From contig NZ_AMQY01000017.1 of the NCBI RefSeq assembly GCF_000334215.1, positions 1 to 64,000 on the forward strand: 64,000 nucleotides of DNA. The letters run 5' to 3'. The translations under genes were made by a program, and so were the position numbers. Shown piece by piece: positions 45,646 to 55,525 of this stretch (the stretch's first letter is position 1; every line of letters begins with the position of its first letter). Source of the stretch: Vreelandella jeotgali Hwa. Its GTDB lineage: Bacteria; Pseudomonadota; Gammaproteobacteria; Pseudomonadales; Halomonadaceae. The notes under the pieces are model-generated. The model saw only the letters and a list, made by a program, of their open reading frames with translations. It was not told the origin of the DNA and ran no database searches.

Positions 45646-46779
45646 TTATTCGCCGAGGTCGGCCAGCGGATTTTTCGCCCAGGGCTCGGCGAGCATGCCT
45701 TCAATAAAGTGCGGGTCCACGTCGATCAGGCCCGAATAGCGAAAGCGCGGCGACTGGTCCTTCTCCACCAGCAGCGCGCGTACGCCTTCGGCGAGATCGC
45801 CCTGACGGCAGCAGCGCACCGACAGCGCCAGCTCGCTGCGAAACACCTCCGCCAGCGACATATAGCGCGTGCGAGTGAGCTGCTCGTCAATCAGCTTGAT
45901 GGAAATCGCGCTGCCGTTGGCCAGTGTCTTGCGCGCCCGCGCCAGCCAGGGGTCGTCGTGTTCGCAGTCAAGAATCGCCGCGACCTGCTGCTCCACGGTG
46001 TCCTGGTCCATCAGCTCGCGCACCAGCCCGGCGTGTTCCACAACCGGCATCGGCAGCGCATCGAAGATCTCGGCCTCGGCGGCCTCGCGCTCGAGGTCGC
46101 GCAGCACGCGATTGACCGCGCCGTGGCGGGCGTGATGGCCTTCGGCCGAATGCCAGTCGACCTCGGTCAGCTGCTGGATCATGATGTCGCGGGCGTTGCT
46201 GTCGAGCATGCGATCGGCCAGCCCCAGCTGGCAGGCATCCCGGGCGTTGAGCTGGCTGCCGGTAAGCGCCAGAAAGCGCCCCATGTTGTCCGGCAGGCGG
46301 TTGAGAAACCAGCTGGCGCCGACGTCGGGGTACAGGCCAATGGTGACTTCGGGCATCGCCAGCTTTGACGTCTCGGTCACCACGCGATGGCTGCCGCCGT
46401 TAAGCAGCCCCATGCCGCCGCCCATGACAATGCCGCTGCCCCAGACCACCACGGGTTTGCTGTAGGTATGCAGGCGATAGTCCAGGCGGTACTCGCCGCC
46501 GAAATAGTATTCGTCGAGTTCCTCGGCATGGCTGTCCTGCCCGGTGATCGAGCGATACAGCGCCACGACGTCGCCGCCGGCACAAAAGGCTTTCTCGCCG
46601 GCGCCGCACAGCACAATGGCGACGACGCTGCTGTCGTCTTCCCAGGCTTCAAGGCGCGGCAGAATGGCCTCGATCATGTCGTAGGCCAGCGCGTTGAGCG
46701 AACGCTCGGCGTTCAGGCGAATCTCGCCGATGCTGTGGCCGTCCAGCGTGGGATGTTCAATAAACAATACGTTGCTCAT
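45646..46779 (-). CDS. 3-hydroxyisobutyryl-CoA hydrolase (crotonase fold)
   Basis: Hydrolyses 3-hydroxyisobutyryl-CoA in valine catabolism. The 377-aa protein has the HIBCH-type KAFCAGGDVVALYRS oxyanion segment (about residues 61-75), GIVMGGGMGLLNGGSHRV, and the conserved EVTIGLYPDVGASWFLNRLP (about 140-159), with the long C-terminal extension that distinguishes it from hydratases. ATG 46779 fits the family start. It stands alone, without other valine-degradation genes next to it. Confidence 0.9.
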   Translation of the reverse strand: MSNVLFIEHPTLDGHSIGEIRLNAERSLNALAYDMIEAILPRLEAWEDDSSVVAIVLCGAGEKAFCAGGDVVALYRSITGQDSHAEELDEYYFGGEYRLDYRLHTYSKPVVVWGSGIVMGGGMGLLNGGSHRVVTETSKLAMPEVTIGLYPDVGASWFLNRLPDNMGRFLALTGSQLNARDACQLGLADRMLDSNARDIMIQQLTEVDWHSAEGHHARHGAVNRVLRDLEREAAEAEIFDALPMPVVEHAGLVRELMDQDTVEQQVAAILDCEHDDPWLARARKTLANGSAISIKLIDEQLTRTRYMSLAEVFRSELALSVRCCRQGDLAEGVRALLVEKDQSPRFRYSGLIDVDPHFIEGMLAEPWAKNPLADLGE

Positions 46780-46874
46780 GGTGTCAGCTAGCTCCCCGTC
46801 GTAGCGTCTGTCGTTGTGAACCCGTCTAAACGTCTGTTGTTGTGGACCTGTTGTCGCGTTGGTTGTTGTGAAAT

Positions 46875-46900
46875 GGCGCCTGCCCATACCGGCGGGCGCC
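46875..46900 (-). terminator. Stem-loop after ppc
   Basis: On the minus strand GGCGCCCGCC pairs with GGCAGGCGCC (one G-T wobble) around a 6-base loop, then ATTTC. It lies directly downstream of the ppc stop and probably ends that transcript, although the T-run is weak. Confidence 0.5.
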
Positions 46901-46908
46901 GTGCGGTA

Positions 46909-49557
46909 TCAGCCGGTATTGCGCAGGCCGGCGGAAATCCCCGCCATGGTGACCATCAGCGCCCGGGACAGATCTGCGCTGATGGCGCCGTCCGCGTCGC
47001 GGTTGCGCTGCAACAGCTCGGCCTGGAGGCCGTGAAGCGGATCGATATAGGGGTTGCGCACTTCGATAGCCTGATGAATCAGCGGCGTGTTTTCCAGCAG
47101 GTCGTCGTGTTCGAGCAGCGTCAGCACGCTGCTTTCGAGCCGCTCAAAGCGTTCGCGGAGCTTTTTGCCCAGCGCCTTGAGCGCCGGCTCGTCCACCAGC
47201 CGGTGCTCGTAGTAGGCAGCGATGCCGATATCGGCCTTGGCCAGCAGCATTTCCAGCATATCCAGATAGGTGCCGAAAAACGGCCAGTGGTCGCGCATTT
47301 CCTTGAGCACTTCGGGCCCGCCGGGCTGCGCCAGGCGCCCGCTGAACGCCTGCTCGCTGCCCAGCCAGGCCGGCAGCATCAGCCGGGTCTGGGTCCAGGC
47401 AAAAATCCAGGGTATCGCCCGCAGGGTTTCCACGCCGCCGTCCTGGCGCCGCTTGGTGGGCCGAGAGCCCAGCGGCAGCCGGCCGAGTACGCTTTCCGGG
47501 GTGACCGCGCGGAAATACGGCACGAATTCCGGATCGTCGCGCACCACGTTGACGTACACCTCGTGGGAGGCCGACGCCAGCTGGTCCATCTCCTCGCGCC
47601 AGTGGGGTTCGGGCACCGGCGGCGGCATCAGGGTCGCTTCCAGCACCGCGCAGGTGTAAATCTCCATCGAGCGCAGGGCGATATCCGGCTGGCCGAACTT
47701 GAAGCGAATCATCTCGCCCTGTTCGGTCACCCGCAGGCTGCCGTTCACCGAGCCCGGCGGCTGGGACAGAATCGCCGCGTGGGCCGGCCCGCCGCCGCGG
47801 CCCACGGCCCCGCCGCGACCGTGGAACAGCGTGAGCTTGACGCCGTGGTCGCGGCAGACGTCGACCAGGGTTTCCTGAGCGCGGTACTGCGCCCAGGCGG
47901 CCGCCAGCTGGCCGGCGTCCTTGGCCGAATCCGAATAGCCGATCATGACTTCCTGGCGGCCGGGCATCAGCTCGCGGTACTCGGGTAACGACAGCAGCCG
48001 GTCGATGACTTCGCCGGCGCCGTCGAGATCGTTGAGGGTTTCAAACAGCGGCGCGATGGGCAGGGATACCCGGCCGCCGACCTCCTGCATCAGCAGCGCC
48101 ACGGTGAGCACGTCCGACGGTTCGGCGGCCATGGAAATCACGTAGCTGCCCAGCGCCTCGGGGTGTTCCTCGGCGACTACCCGAAAGGTTTCCAGCACTT
48201 CCCGGGTTTCCGCCGAACACTGCCAGCGCAGCGGAATCAGCGGCCGGTTGGACTTGAGCTCGTCGAGCAGAAAAGTCTGGCGCTCGGCTTCGTTCCAGCG
48301 CTGGTAGTGGCCCAGCCCGAGCTCGCCGGTAATGTCTTCCATTACCTGCTCATGGCGGCCGGCTTCCTGGCGCAGGTCGAGCTTGGTCAGCGTCACGCCG
48401 AATACCGCGACCCGGCGCAGGGTGTCCAGCAGCGCACCGTTGGCAATGGCGTCCAGCCCCGAGTCGCACAGCGAGCGGTAGCAGGACAGCAGCGGCGCGT
48501 ACAGCTGTTCGCGGGTTTCAATCACCGGGCCGCCGTCAAAGCTGCGGCCGTTCAGCCGCGCCTCGGCCCAGTCCCGGGTCGCCTGCATGCGGGTGACCAG
48601 GCGCCGCAGCAGCTCACGATAGGGCTCGGGCACGTCGCCCACTTCGGCCTTGAGCGCGCTGTTGGCCTGCCACATGGAGAGCTCGTTTTTCAGCTGCTCC
48701 AGGTCGCGCAGGTACAGGTCGGCGGCCATCCAGCGCCCCAGCAGCAGCACTTCCCGGGTGACGCTGGCCGTCACGTTGGGGTTGCCGTCGCGGTCGCCAC
48801 CCATCCAGGAGGCGTAGCGAATGGGGGCGGCGTCCAGCGGCAAACGCTCGCCGGCGGTGTCGAGCAGCAGGTTGTCCAGGTCGCGGTGAAAATCGGGCAC
48901 CGCCTGCCACAGGGAGTTCTCGATCACCGCAAAGCCCCACTTGGCTTCGTCCACCGGCGTCGGGCGCTCGTGACGAATTTCATCGGTGTGCCAGGCCTGG
49001 CTGATCAGCTCGGCCAGGCGTCCGCGGGCGCGTGCCGCGCGTTCGGGGGCGTCTTCGGCGCCTTCGATATCCGAGAGGCAGTCGTCGATGGCGTCGTACT
49101 TCTGGATCAGGGTACGACGAATGATTTCCGTGGGGTGCGCGGTCAGCACCAGCTCCACGCGCATGTCGGCGAGGGTCTGCACCAGCTCGCGCGGCGAGCT
49201 GCCCGACTGCCGGGCGCTTTCCAGCAACTTGCCCAGCGTGGGCTGGCTGCCCGGCTTGTAGTCTTCAACGTGGCGAAACCGGGCGCGGTAGTGCTGTTCG
49301 GCGATGTTGGCGAGGTTGAGAAACTGGTTGAACGCCCGGGTAACGGGCAGCAGGTCTTCATCGGGCAGGTTGCGCAGGTAGTCTATCAGCTCGCGCTGTT
49401 CCAGCGTGTCCTGGCGGCGCCCCTGCTTGGCGTAGGAACGGATGGTTTCAATCCTGTCGACAAACGCCTGGCCGAGGTCGTCGGCAATGGTGTGGCCAAG
49501 GCTGTCCCCCAGAATGCGTACGTTATCGCGCAGTGATTCGTGCAGGTCGTGACTCAT
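46909..49557 (-). CDS. ppc: Phosphoenolpyruvate carboxylase
   Basis: Carboxylates PEP to oxaloacetate to refill the TCA cycle. At 882 aa it equals the usual bacterial length. The catalytic His is in LTAHPTEIIRRT (about residues 135-146), followed by GWMGGDRDGNP-like (ASWMGGDRDGNPNVT), the GYSDSAKDAGQLAAAW segment and the Gly-rich loop FHGRGGAVGRGGGPAHAAIL (about 578-597). The C-terminal RNTG is the conserved allosteric aspartate-binding end. It is downstream of mazG by about 45 bases. Confidence 0.96.
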   Translation of the reverse strand: MSHDLHESLRDNVRILGDSLGHTIADDLGQAFVDRIETIRSYAKQGRRQDTLEQRELIDYLRNLPDEDLLPVTRAFNQFLNLANIAEQHYRARFRHVEDYKPGSQPTLGKLLESARQSGSSPRELVQTLADMRVELVLTAHPTEIIRRTLIQKYDAIDDCLSDIEGAEDAPERAARARGRLAELISQAWHTDEIRHERPTPVDEAKWGFAVIENSLWQAVPDFHRDLDNLLLDTAGERLPLDAAPIRYASWMGGDRDGNPNVTASVTREVLLLGRWMAADLYLRDLEQLKNELSMWQANSALKAEVGDVPEPYRELLRRLVTRMQATRDWAEARLNGRSFDGGPVIETREQLYAPLLSCYRSLCDSGLDAIANGALLDTLRRVAVFGVTLTKLDLRQEAGRHEQVMEDITGELGLGHYQRWNEAERQTFLLDELKSNRPLIPLRWQCSAETREVLETFRVVAEEHPEALGSYVISMAAEPSDVLTVALLMQEVGGRVSLPIAPLFETLNDLDGAGEVIDRLLSLPEYRELMPGRQEVMIGYSDSAKDAGQLAAAWAQYRAQETLVDVCRDHGVKLTLFHGRGGAVGRGGGPAHAAILSQPPGSVNGSLRVTEQGEMIRFKFGQPDIALRSMEIYTCAVLEATLMPPPVPEPHWREEMDQLASASHEVYVNVVRDDPEFVPYFRAVTPESVLGRLPLGSRPTKRRQDGGVETLRAIPWIFAWTQTRLMLPAWLGSEQAFSGRLAQPGGPEVLKEMRDHWPFFGTYLDMLEMLLAKADIGIAAYYEHRLVDEPALKALGKKLRERFERLESSVLTLLEHDDLLENTPLIHQAIEVRNPYIDPLHGLQAELLQRNRDADGAISADLSRALMVTMAGISAGLRNTG

Positions 49558-49602
49558 GTCCTGGTCTCCTTGCAGGGAACGCGAACCGGTTCAGCCGGGC
49601 GG

Positions 49603-50430
49603 TCAAGTGGTGTCTTCCATCCCGGCAATGTGCCAATGATGTTGCAGCTCGTCCAGCGAGACCTGCGACGGCCTCAGGCCCTGCTCTGCCAGGGCGTGCT
49701 CGAGACGGCGAAACCGCGACTCAAAACGACCGCTGGCGCCGCGCAGGCACTGCTCGGGGTCGGCATTGAGCCGGCGCGCCAGGCCGGTCACGGCAAACAG
49801 CAGGTTGCCGACGCGCTGCTCGGTGCCGGGCTCGCTGCCCGCGTCCAGCGTCTGCTCCAGGTCGTCCAGCTCTCCGCGAATGCGCTCCAGCGCCGCGCGG
49901 GTATCGGGCGCGTCCAGGCCGGCACCGGCGGCGCGCTTGCCCAGCTTGGCCGCCCGGGATAACGCCGGCAGCGTGAGCGGTATATCGTCGAGCACCGAGG
50001 CCGAAGAGCGAGTGCGCTGATCGCGTTCGCGGGCCTTGAGCGACTCCCAGTTATGCTTGATGTGGCGCTGCTCCAGCGCGTCCGGGTCGACCCCCGGCGG
50101 GCGACGCGACGCCAGGGTGCCGTCGGGAAAGACGTGCGGATGACGCCGGAGCATCTTGGCGGTCAGCGTATGCACCACGTCGTTAAAGTCGAAGCGCCCT
50201 TCCTCCTCGCCGAAGCGGGCATAGTACACCACCTGGAACAGCAGGTCGCCGAGCTCGCCGGGCAGCTCGTCAAAGGCGCGGCGCTCGATGGCATCGGCAA
50301 CCTCGTAGGTCTCCTCCAGGGTGTGCGGCACAATGCTGTCCCAGTCCTGGCGGATATCCCAGGGGCAGCCCTGGTCGGGGTCGCGGAGCACGGCCATCAG
50401 GGTCAGCAGGTCGTCCAGCGTATAGCGCAT
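49603..50430 (-). CDS. mazG: Nucleoside triphosphate pyrophosphohydrolase MazG
   Basis: Hydrolyses (d)NTPs to monophosphates and modulates stringent-response nucleotides. The 275-aa protein has two MazG domains; the first carries the metal-binding pattern EETYEVADAIE and ELGDLLFQVVYYAR (about residues 37-74). The ATG at 50430 overlaps the relA stop (TGATG) and has AAAGGAGG upstream, so it is co-translated with relA, as in many gammaproteobacteria. Confidence 0.93.
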   Translation of the reverse strand: MRYTLDDLLTLMAVLRDPDQGCPWDIRQDWDSIVPHTLEETYEVADAIERRAFDELPGELGDLLFQVVYYARFGEEEGRFDFNDVVHTLTAKMLRRHPHVFPDGTLASRRPPGVDPDALEQRHIKHNWESLKARERDQRTRSSASVLDDIPLTLPALSRAAKLGKRAAGAGLDAPDTRAALERIRGELDDLEQTLDAGSEPGTEQRVGNLLFAVTGLARRLNADPEQCLRGASGRFESRFRRLEHALAEQGLRPSQVSLDELQHHWHIAGMEDTT

Positions 50431-52727
50431 CAATTCCCTCCTTTGCGCCCGGCTCGGGTTGTCGAACGCTCGACGCCGGTGGGCGCGGCGTTGCGCAGCC
50501 GGCGCACTTCAATCACGTTGGGCTGCTGCTGAATACGCGAGAACAGACGGCCCAGAGTTTCCAGCCCGTCCACCTCCAGGGTAATACGCAGCCGGGCGGT
50601 GCCCGCATCGGCGTCGGTGTGGGTATTCACGGCCAGGACGTTGACCTTCTCGCGGCCCAGCAGACCGGTTACGTCTCCCAGCAGGCCGGAGCGGTCCCAG
50701 GCCTGTATTTCCACCGTTACCGGATAGCGGGTTTGCTCGCGCTCGCCCCACTCGGCCTCGATAATGCGTTGGGGCTCCTCGGCGCGTAGCTGCAGCAGGT
50801 TGGCGCAGTCCTGGCGGTGAATGGTGACCCCGCGCCCCTGGGTAATAAAGCCGGCGATGGGCTCGCCTGGCACCGGCCGGCAGCAGTTGGCCATCGCGGT
50901 TTTCAGGTTGCCCACCCCGAGCACGGTAATATCGCTTTTGGCGTGCTGGCTGGGTTGGCGCCGCGGCTTGGCCAGCAGGCGGTTGAGCTTTTCCTCGTCG
51001 TCATGCTCGCCGAACAGCTGCTGCGCCTGGTTGAGCACATGGCCAATACGCAGATCGCCGGCGCCCAGGGCGGCGTACATGTCGTCGGGGCTGATGTGGT
51101 TAACGGCTTTGGCCAGCCGGTCCAGATCCAGCCCGTCCACGGCCAGACGCTGCATTTCACGGTCGAACAGCGCGCGGCCGTCTTCGAGGTGGCGGTCCCG
51201 ATCCTGATACTTGAACCAGGCCTGAATTTTGGCCCGCGCCCGGGAGGTACGCACATAGCCCAGGCCGGGGTTCAGCCAGTCACGGCTGGGACCGCCCTTG
51301 CTGGCGGTGAGGATTTCCACCTGCTGGCCGGTCTTGAGCGTATAGGTCAGCGGCACGATGCGCCCGTCGACCTTGGCGCCCCGGCAGCGGTGGCCAACTT
51401 CGGTGTGAACCCGGTAGGCAAAATCGATCGGCGTGGAGACGCCCGGCAGGTCGATGACATGGCCTTCGGGGGTGAAGACGTAAATGCGGTCCGTAGCGAC
51501 GTCGCTTGCCAGCCCTTCGCGCAGGTCGCTGAACTCGCCGACTTCGTCCTGCCATTCGAGAACGTGGCGCAGCCAGGCAATCTTTTCTTCATAGCCACGG
51601 CTTTTATTGCCGGCATCGTGGCCCTTGTAACGCCAGTGGGCGCAGACGCCCAACTCGGCCTCGTCGTGCATGGCAAAGGTGCGAATCTGGATTTCCAGCA
51701 CCTTGTTTTCCGGCCCCAGCACCGCGGTGTGCAGCGACTGATAGCCGTTTTTCTTGGGGTTGGCGATGTAGTCGTCAAACTCGTCGGGGACGTGATGCCA
51801 GCGCGAATGGACAATGCCCAGCACGGTGTAGCAGTCGGCCATATCGGGCACCAGAATGCGCACCGCGCGGATATCGTTGACCTGAGAGAAATCCACGCCC
51901 TTGCGCTTCATTTTGCGCCAGATGGAATAGATATGCTTGGCACGGCCGCTGACGTCGTGATCGTGAATGTGGCGCGCTTCCATCAGCCTCTTGAGGGTCT
52001 CGACCACGTCGTCGATATAGCGCGTGCGGTCCAGACGCTTTTCCGCCAGCTGCCGGGCAATGGCCTTGTAGTCCTCGGGGTGCTGATAGCGAAACGCCAG
52101 GTCTTCCAGCTCCCACTTGACGTGGCCGATGCCCAGCCGATGAGCCAGCGGGGCATAGATATCCGACACCTCCCGGGCGACCTCCTGGCATTTGTCCAAC
52201 GGCGCGTAGCGCACCTGACGCAGAGCGCAGGTACGCTCGGCGATCTTGATCAGCGCCACGCGCACGTCGTCGACCATGTTGACCAGCATCTTGCGCAGGT
52301 TGTCCTGCTGGTTGTGCTGGGTCATGCCGTGATGCGGCGAGTGCGGATGGTTGATGGCCGCCATCTGCCGCACGCCGTCGATCAGCCCCGCCACTTCGGC
52401 GCCAAAGCGTTGGCTGACGGCGTCCGGCGTCAGCAGGTTTTCGCGCACGGCGCGGTACAGCACCGCCGCTTCGAGCGCCGGCTGATCGAGCTTGAGCTCG
52501 CCGAGAATATCGGCCATTTCCAGCCCCATGCGGAAGCTCGAAATCGGCGTCAGCCAGCCGCGATGGGCATACGGGGTTTCCATTTCCAGCTGTTGGGCCA
52601 GCCGGCAGGCCGCCAGCAGGCGCTCGGGGTCGGCCAGCTGAACGTCGTCCTGCAGGCGCGTCAGCCACCGGGGTATGTCGACCGTGCCGTCCGGCATCAG
52701 CGGCTGGTCGTCACGCACTTTGACCAT
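50430..52727 (-). CDS. relA: (p)ppGpp synthetase RelA
   Basis: Ribosome-associated synthetase of (p)ppGpp in amino-acid starvation, 765 aa. Order: an inactive HD-like domain without the HDxxED motif, hence synthetase only; a synthetase domain with RILVPDMADCY and the RelA-type EFDDYIANPKKNGYQSLHT (about residues 333-351); a TGS domain (DRIYVFTPEGHVIDLP); and a C-terminal ACT domain. ATG 52727 fits the family. It lies between rlmD and mazG. Confidence 0.95.
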   Translation of the reverse strand: MVKVRDDQPLMPDGTVDIPRWLTRLQDDVQLADPERLLAACRLAQQLEMETPYAHRGWLTPISSFRMGLEMADILGELKLDQPALEAAVLYRAVRENLLTPDAVSQRFGAEVAGLIDGVRQMAAINHPHSPHHGMTQHNQQDNLRKMLVNMVDDVRVALIKIAERTCALRQVRYAPLDKCQEVAREVSDIYAPLAHRLGIGHVKWELEDLAFRYQHPEDYKAIARQLAEKRLDRTRYIDDVVETLKRLMEARHIHDHDVSGRAKHIYSIWRKMKRKGVDFSQVNDIRAVRILVPDMADCYTVLGIVHSRWHHVPDEFDDYIANPKKNGYQSLHTAVLGPENKVLEIQIRTFAMHDEAELGVCAHWRYKGHDAGNKSRGYEEKIAWLRHVLEWQDEVGEFSDLREGLASDVATDRIYVFTPEGHVIDLPGVSTPIDFAYRVHTEVGHRCRGAKVDGRIVPLTYTLKTGQQVEILTASKGGPSRDWLNPGLGYVRTSRARAKIQAWFKYQDRDRHLEDGRALFDREMQRLAVDGLDLDRLAKAVNHISPDDMYAALGAGDLRIGHVLNQAQQLFGEHDDEEKLNRLLAKPRRQPSQHAKSDITVLGVGNLKTAMANCCRPVPGEPIAGFITQGRGVTIHRQDCANLLQLRAEEPQRIIEAEWGEREQTRYPVTVEIQAWDRSGLLGDVTGLLGREKVNVLAVNTHTDADAGTARLRITLEVDGLETLGRLFSRIQQQPNVIEVRRLRNAAPTGVERSTTRAGRKGGN

Positions 52728-52744
52728 GTCGTTTGTTCATCCCT

Positions 52745-54184
52745 TCAGCAGTCGCCGCCCGTCTTGCGGGTATCCTGCAACCCTATCAGGGTTTCCAGAT
52801 GGGCAGTGTGCATAAACATGTCGGCAACGGCTACGTGCCTGATGCGGTAGCCGCCCTCTATCAGACGCGCCAGATCGCGCGCAAGGGTCGCCGGGTCGCA
52901 GGAGATAAAGGCCAACTGCGCGGGGCGCTCGGACGCCTGCGCCAGCGCCCGGCATACCGCGTCGGCGCCGGCGCGCGGCGGGTCCAGCACCAGCACGTCG
53001 GGGCTGGCGTCGGCGAGCAGGGCCTCCACGTCTTCCGCGGCGTCGAGGTCGGCCTGGCGAGCCGCTACGTCGAGATCGTTACGCCGGGCGTTGGCGGCCA
53101 GCCGTTCGACCATGGCCGGATGGCCCTCCGCCGCCATCACCCGGGCACCCGCTGCCGCCGCCGGCAGGCTGAAATTGCCGATGCCGGCGAACAGGTCCAG
53201 CAGCCGCTGGCCGGGCTCCGGCGCCAGCCAATCCATCACCCAGGCAACCATCTGCGCGTTGACCCCGGCGTGGGCCTGAAGAAAATCCCCCGGGGCAAAT
53301 CCCAGCGTCAGCGGTGCCCTGCCCGGTAGCGTCAGGGTTTCGCGGAGGTCGGGCGCCAGCGTCAGCCATTGCCGCTGCGGCTCATGGCGACCCTGGAGCA
53401 GTCCCAGAGCCACCGGGTTTGCCTGGTCGGCCAGCTCGTCGGCGAACGCCAGCCAGCGCTGGGCATCCTCCGCGTGGGGTTTTAGCTGGCGCACGGTTAT
53501 CGCGCAGGCATCGGGCGCGGCGACCAGTTCGACATGGCCGACCTGACGCGGCGCCTCCAGCGACTGGATAACCCGGCGCAGCGGTGCCAGCAGCGCCTGA
53601 AGCTCGGGCACCAGCACCTCGCAATGCTCAATATCAACAATCCGGTGGCTACCCGCCGCGCGAAAGCCCGTGAGCACTCGTCCCTGGCCGTCGACGTTGA
53701 CGCTCAGCCGCGCTCGGCGACGATACGTCGAGACGTCGCTGTAAAGCAGGGTCATGGCCTCCGGGAGCTCGACCCCTTGCCGCGCGAACAGCTCGCGCAC
53801 CACGCTGCATTTGTGTTCGCGCTGGGCGGCGAGACTCATGTGCTGCAAATCGCAGCCGCCGCAGCGGCCGAAATACGCGCAGGGCGGGTCGGTGCGCTCG
53901 GGGGCAGCATTCAGGCGCCGGCGAACATGCGCCTCGTCGAAACGCTGGCGGGTGCGGTGAATGGCCGGCTCGACGCGCTCGCCCGGCAGCGCCAGGTCGA
54001 CAAACAGCGTCTTGCCCGACGGCAGGTGCCCTACCCCGCGGCCGTCATGCGCCAGCCGCTCGATCAGCACGCTATTGTCGTCGGCGGTCTTGTCGTTGGC
54101 CGGTGGAGTCTCCGCCGCCTGGCGCGACAGACCCGAGACGCCCGATGCCCGGCGCGGCGGGCGTTTCCTGCCCAGCATGGCCAT
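52745..54184 (-). CDS. rlmD: 23S rRNA m5U1939 methyltransferase RlmD
   Basis: SAM-dependent uracil-C5 methyltransferase acting on 23S rRNA U1939. The 479-aa protein has a TRAM domain (about residues 40-100), the Fe-S cluster cysteines in PPCAYFGRCGGCDLQH, the SAM-binding LLDLFAGIGNFSLP, LDPPRAGA, and the catalytic Cys in FISCDPATLARDL. ATG 54184 follows GGAGG; the frame is open to 54253 but that would overlap cysM. Confidence 0.93.
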   Translation of the reverse strand: MAMLGRKRPPRRASGVSGLSRQAAETPPANDKTADDNSVLIERLAHDGRGVGHLPSGKTLFVDLALPGERVEPAIHRTRQRFDEAHVRRRLNAAPERTDPPCAYFGRCGGCDLQHMSLAAQREHKCSVVRELFARQGVELPEAMTLLYSDVSTYRRRARLSVNVDGQGRVLTGFRAAGSHRIVDIEHCEVLVPELQALLAPLRRVIQSLEAPRQVGHVELVAAPDACAITVRQLKPHAEDAQRWLAFADELADQANPVALGLLQGRHEPQRQWLTLAPDLRETLTLPGRAPLTLGFAPGDFLQAHAGVNAQMVAWVMDWLAPEPGQRLLDLFAGIGNFSLPAAAAGARVMAAEGHPAMVERLAANARRNDLDVAARQADLDAAEDVEALLADASPDVLVLDPPRAGADAVCRALAQASERPAQLAFISCDPATLARDLARLIEGGYRIRHVAVADMFMHTAHLETLIGLQDTRKTGGDC

Positions 54185-54185
54185 C

Positions 54186-55082
54186 CTAGACCTCCGGAGC
54201 GTAAAGGCCGGTGGACAGGTAGCGGTCACCGCGGTCGCAAACAATGAAGACAATCACGGCGTTTTCGACCTGCTCGGCGATGCGCAGCGCACCCGCCAGG
54301 CTGCCGCCCGACGAGACGCCGGCGAGAATACCCTCCTCCCGGGCCAGCCGGCGCATGTTGTCTTCGGCCTCGGCCTGGCCGATATCCAGCAGGGTGTCGA
54401 CCCGCGAGGCATCAAAAATCCCGGGCAGATAGGCCTCGGGCCAGCGGCGGATGCCGGCGATGCTGGCGCCATCCTCGGGCTGCAGGCCCACGATCTCGAC
54501 CTCGGCGCGATGCTCCTTGAGATAGCGCGATACCCCCATGATGGTGCCGGTGGTGCCCATGGAGCTGACAAAATGCGTGATGTTGCCGCCGGTCTGCTGC
54601 CAGATTTCCGCGCCGGTGGTGCGGTAGTGCGCCAGGGGGTTATCAGGGTTGGCGAACTGATCCAGCGGCTTGCCTTCGCCCCGGGCGATCATGGCGTCGG
54701 CCATGTCGCGGGCTTCTTCCATGCCGCCCTCGCGGCTCGCCGATACCAGGGTCGCGCCGTAGGCGGCCATGGCCTGCTTGCGCTCCCGGGAAGCGCTTTC
54801 GGGCATGACCAGCACCATGCGGTAGCCCTTGGTTGCGGCGGCCATGGCCAGGGCAATGCCGGTATTCCCCGAAGTGGCTTCAATCAGCGTATCGCCGGGG
54901 GTGATATCGCCGCGCGCCTGTGCCTCGGCGAGCATGGTCATGGCCGGGCGGTCCTTGACCGAGCCGGCGGGGTTGTTGCCTTCCAGTTTGGCCAGCAGGG
55001 TGTTGTTGCGTCCGGCGCTGATGCGCTGCAAGCGCACCAGCGGGGTGTGGCCAACGATGTCTTCCAAAGTCGGATATTCCAT
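54186..55082 (-). CDS. cysM: Cysteine synthase B
   Basis: PLP enzyme that makes cysteine from O-acetylserine and sulfide or thiosulfate. The 298-aa protein has the PLP-binding Lys in NPAGSVKDRPA (about residues 36-46), the substrate loop EATSGNTGIALAM, and the GVSSGGSLAG phosphate-binding segment. The CysM-type RRWPEAYLP near residue 217 separates it from CysK. It is 1 base upstream of rlmD, so the pair is likely co-transcribed. Confidence 0.93.
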   Translation of the reverse strand: MEYPTLEDIVGHTPLVRLQRISAGRNNTLLAKLEGNNPAGSVKDRPAMTMLAEAQARGDITPGDTLIEATSGNTGIALAMAAATKGYRMVLVMPESASRERKQAMAAYGATLVSASREGGMEEARDMADAMIARGEGKPLDQFANPDNPLAHYRTTGAEIWQQTGGNITHFVSSMGTTGTIMGVSRYLKEHRAEVEIVGLQPEDGASIAGIRRWPEAYLPGIFDASRVDTLLDIGQAEAEDNMRRLAREEGILAGVSSGGSLAGALRIAEQVENAVIVFIVCDRGDRYLSTGLYAPEV

Positions 55083-55114
55083 GAGGGCTTCCTTCTTGCC
55101 GCGATAACGGGCAG

Positions 55115-55522
55115 TTACAGGGTCGGGGCCGAGCGTTCAGCGGCCTGACGTTCCAGGATGACAAAGGCCAGCGCATAGTCGGCTTCATCGCTCAGGCTGA
55201 CATGAGCGTGGGCCACGCCCAGGGCGCGCGCGCGCGCATCGGCCTGGCCGCCCAGGCGCAGCGCGGGCTTGCCCAGAGCATCGTTCAGCACCTGGACATC
55301 GCGCCATTCTATCCCCTCGCGGAAGCCGGTGCCCAGCGCCTTGACGAAGGCCTCCTTGCCGGCGAAGCGCTTGGCGATAAACGCCGCCGGGTGGGCGTGG
55401 CGCTGCAGCAGGGCCTGCTCGTCGGCGCCCAGCAGACGGCGGGCAAACCGCTCACCGTGGCGCTGGATCGCGGCGTCAAAGCGGGCGATACGGGCAATGT
55501 CCGAACCGATACCGACAATCAC
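55115..55522 (-). CDS. acpS: Holo-acyl-carrier-protein synthase
   Basis: Transfers 4'-phosphopantetheine from CoA to apo-ACP. The 135-aa protein shows the AcpS-type GIGSDIARIARF (about residues 4-15, magnesium-binding Asp), AKRFAGKEAFVKALGTG (about 50-66), and HVSLSDEADYALAFVI. It starts with GTG three bases after the pdxJ stop, as in the usual pdxJ-acpS pair. The last ten residues or so are variable. Confidence 0.93.
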   Translation of the reverse strand: MIVGIGSDIARIARFDAAIQRHGERFARRLLGADEQALLQRHAHPAAFIAKRFAGKEAFVKALGTGFREGIEWRDVQVLNDALGKPALRLGGQADARARALGVAHAHVSLSDEADYALAFVILERQAAERSAPTL

Positions 55523-55525
55523 CGG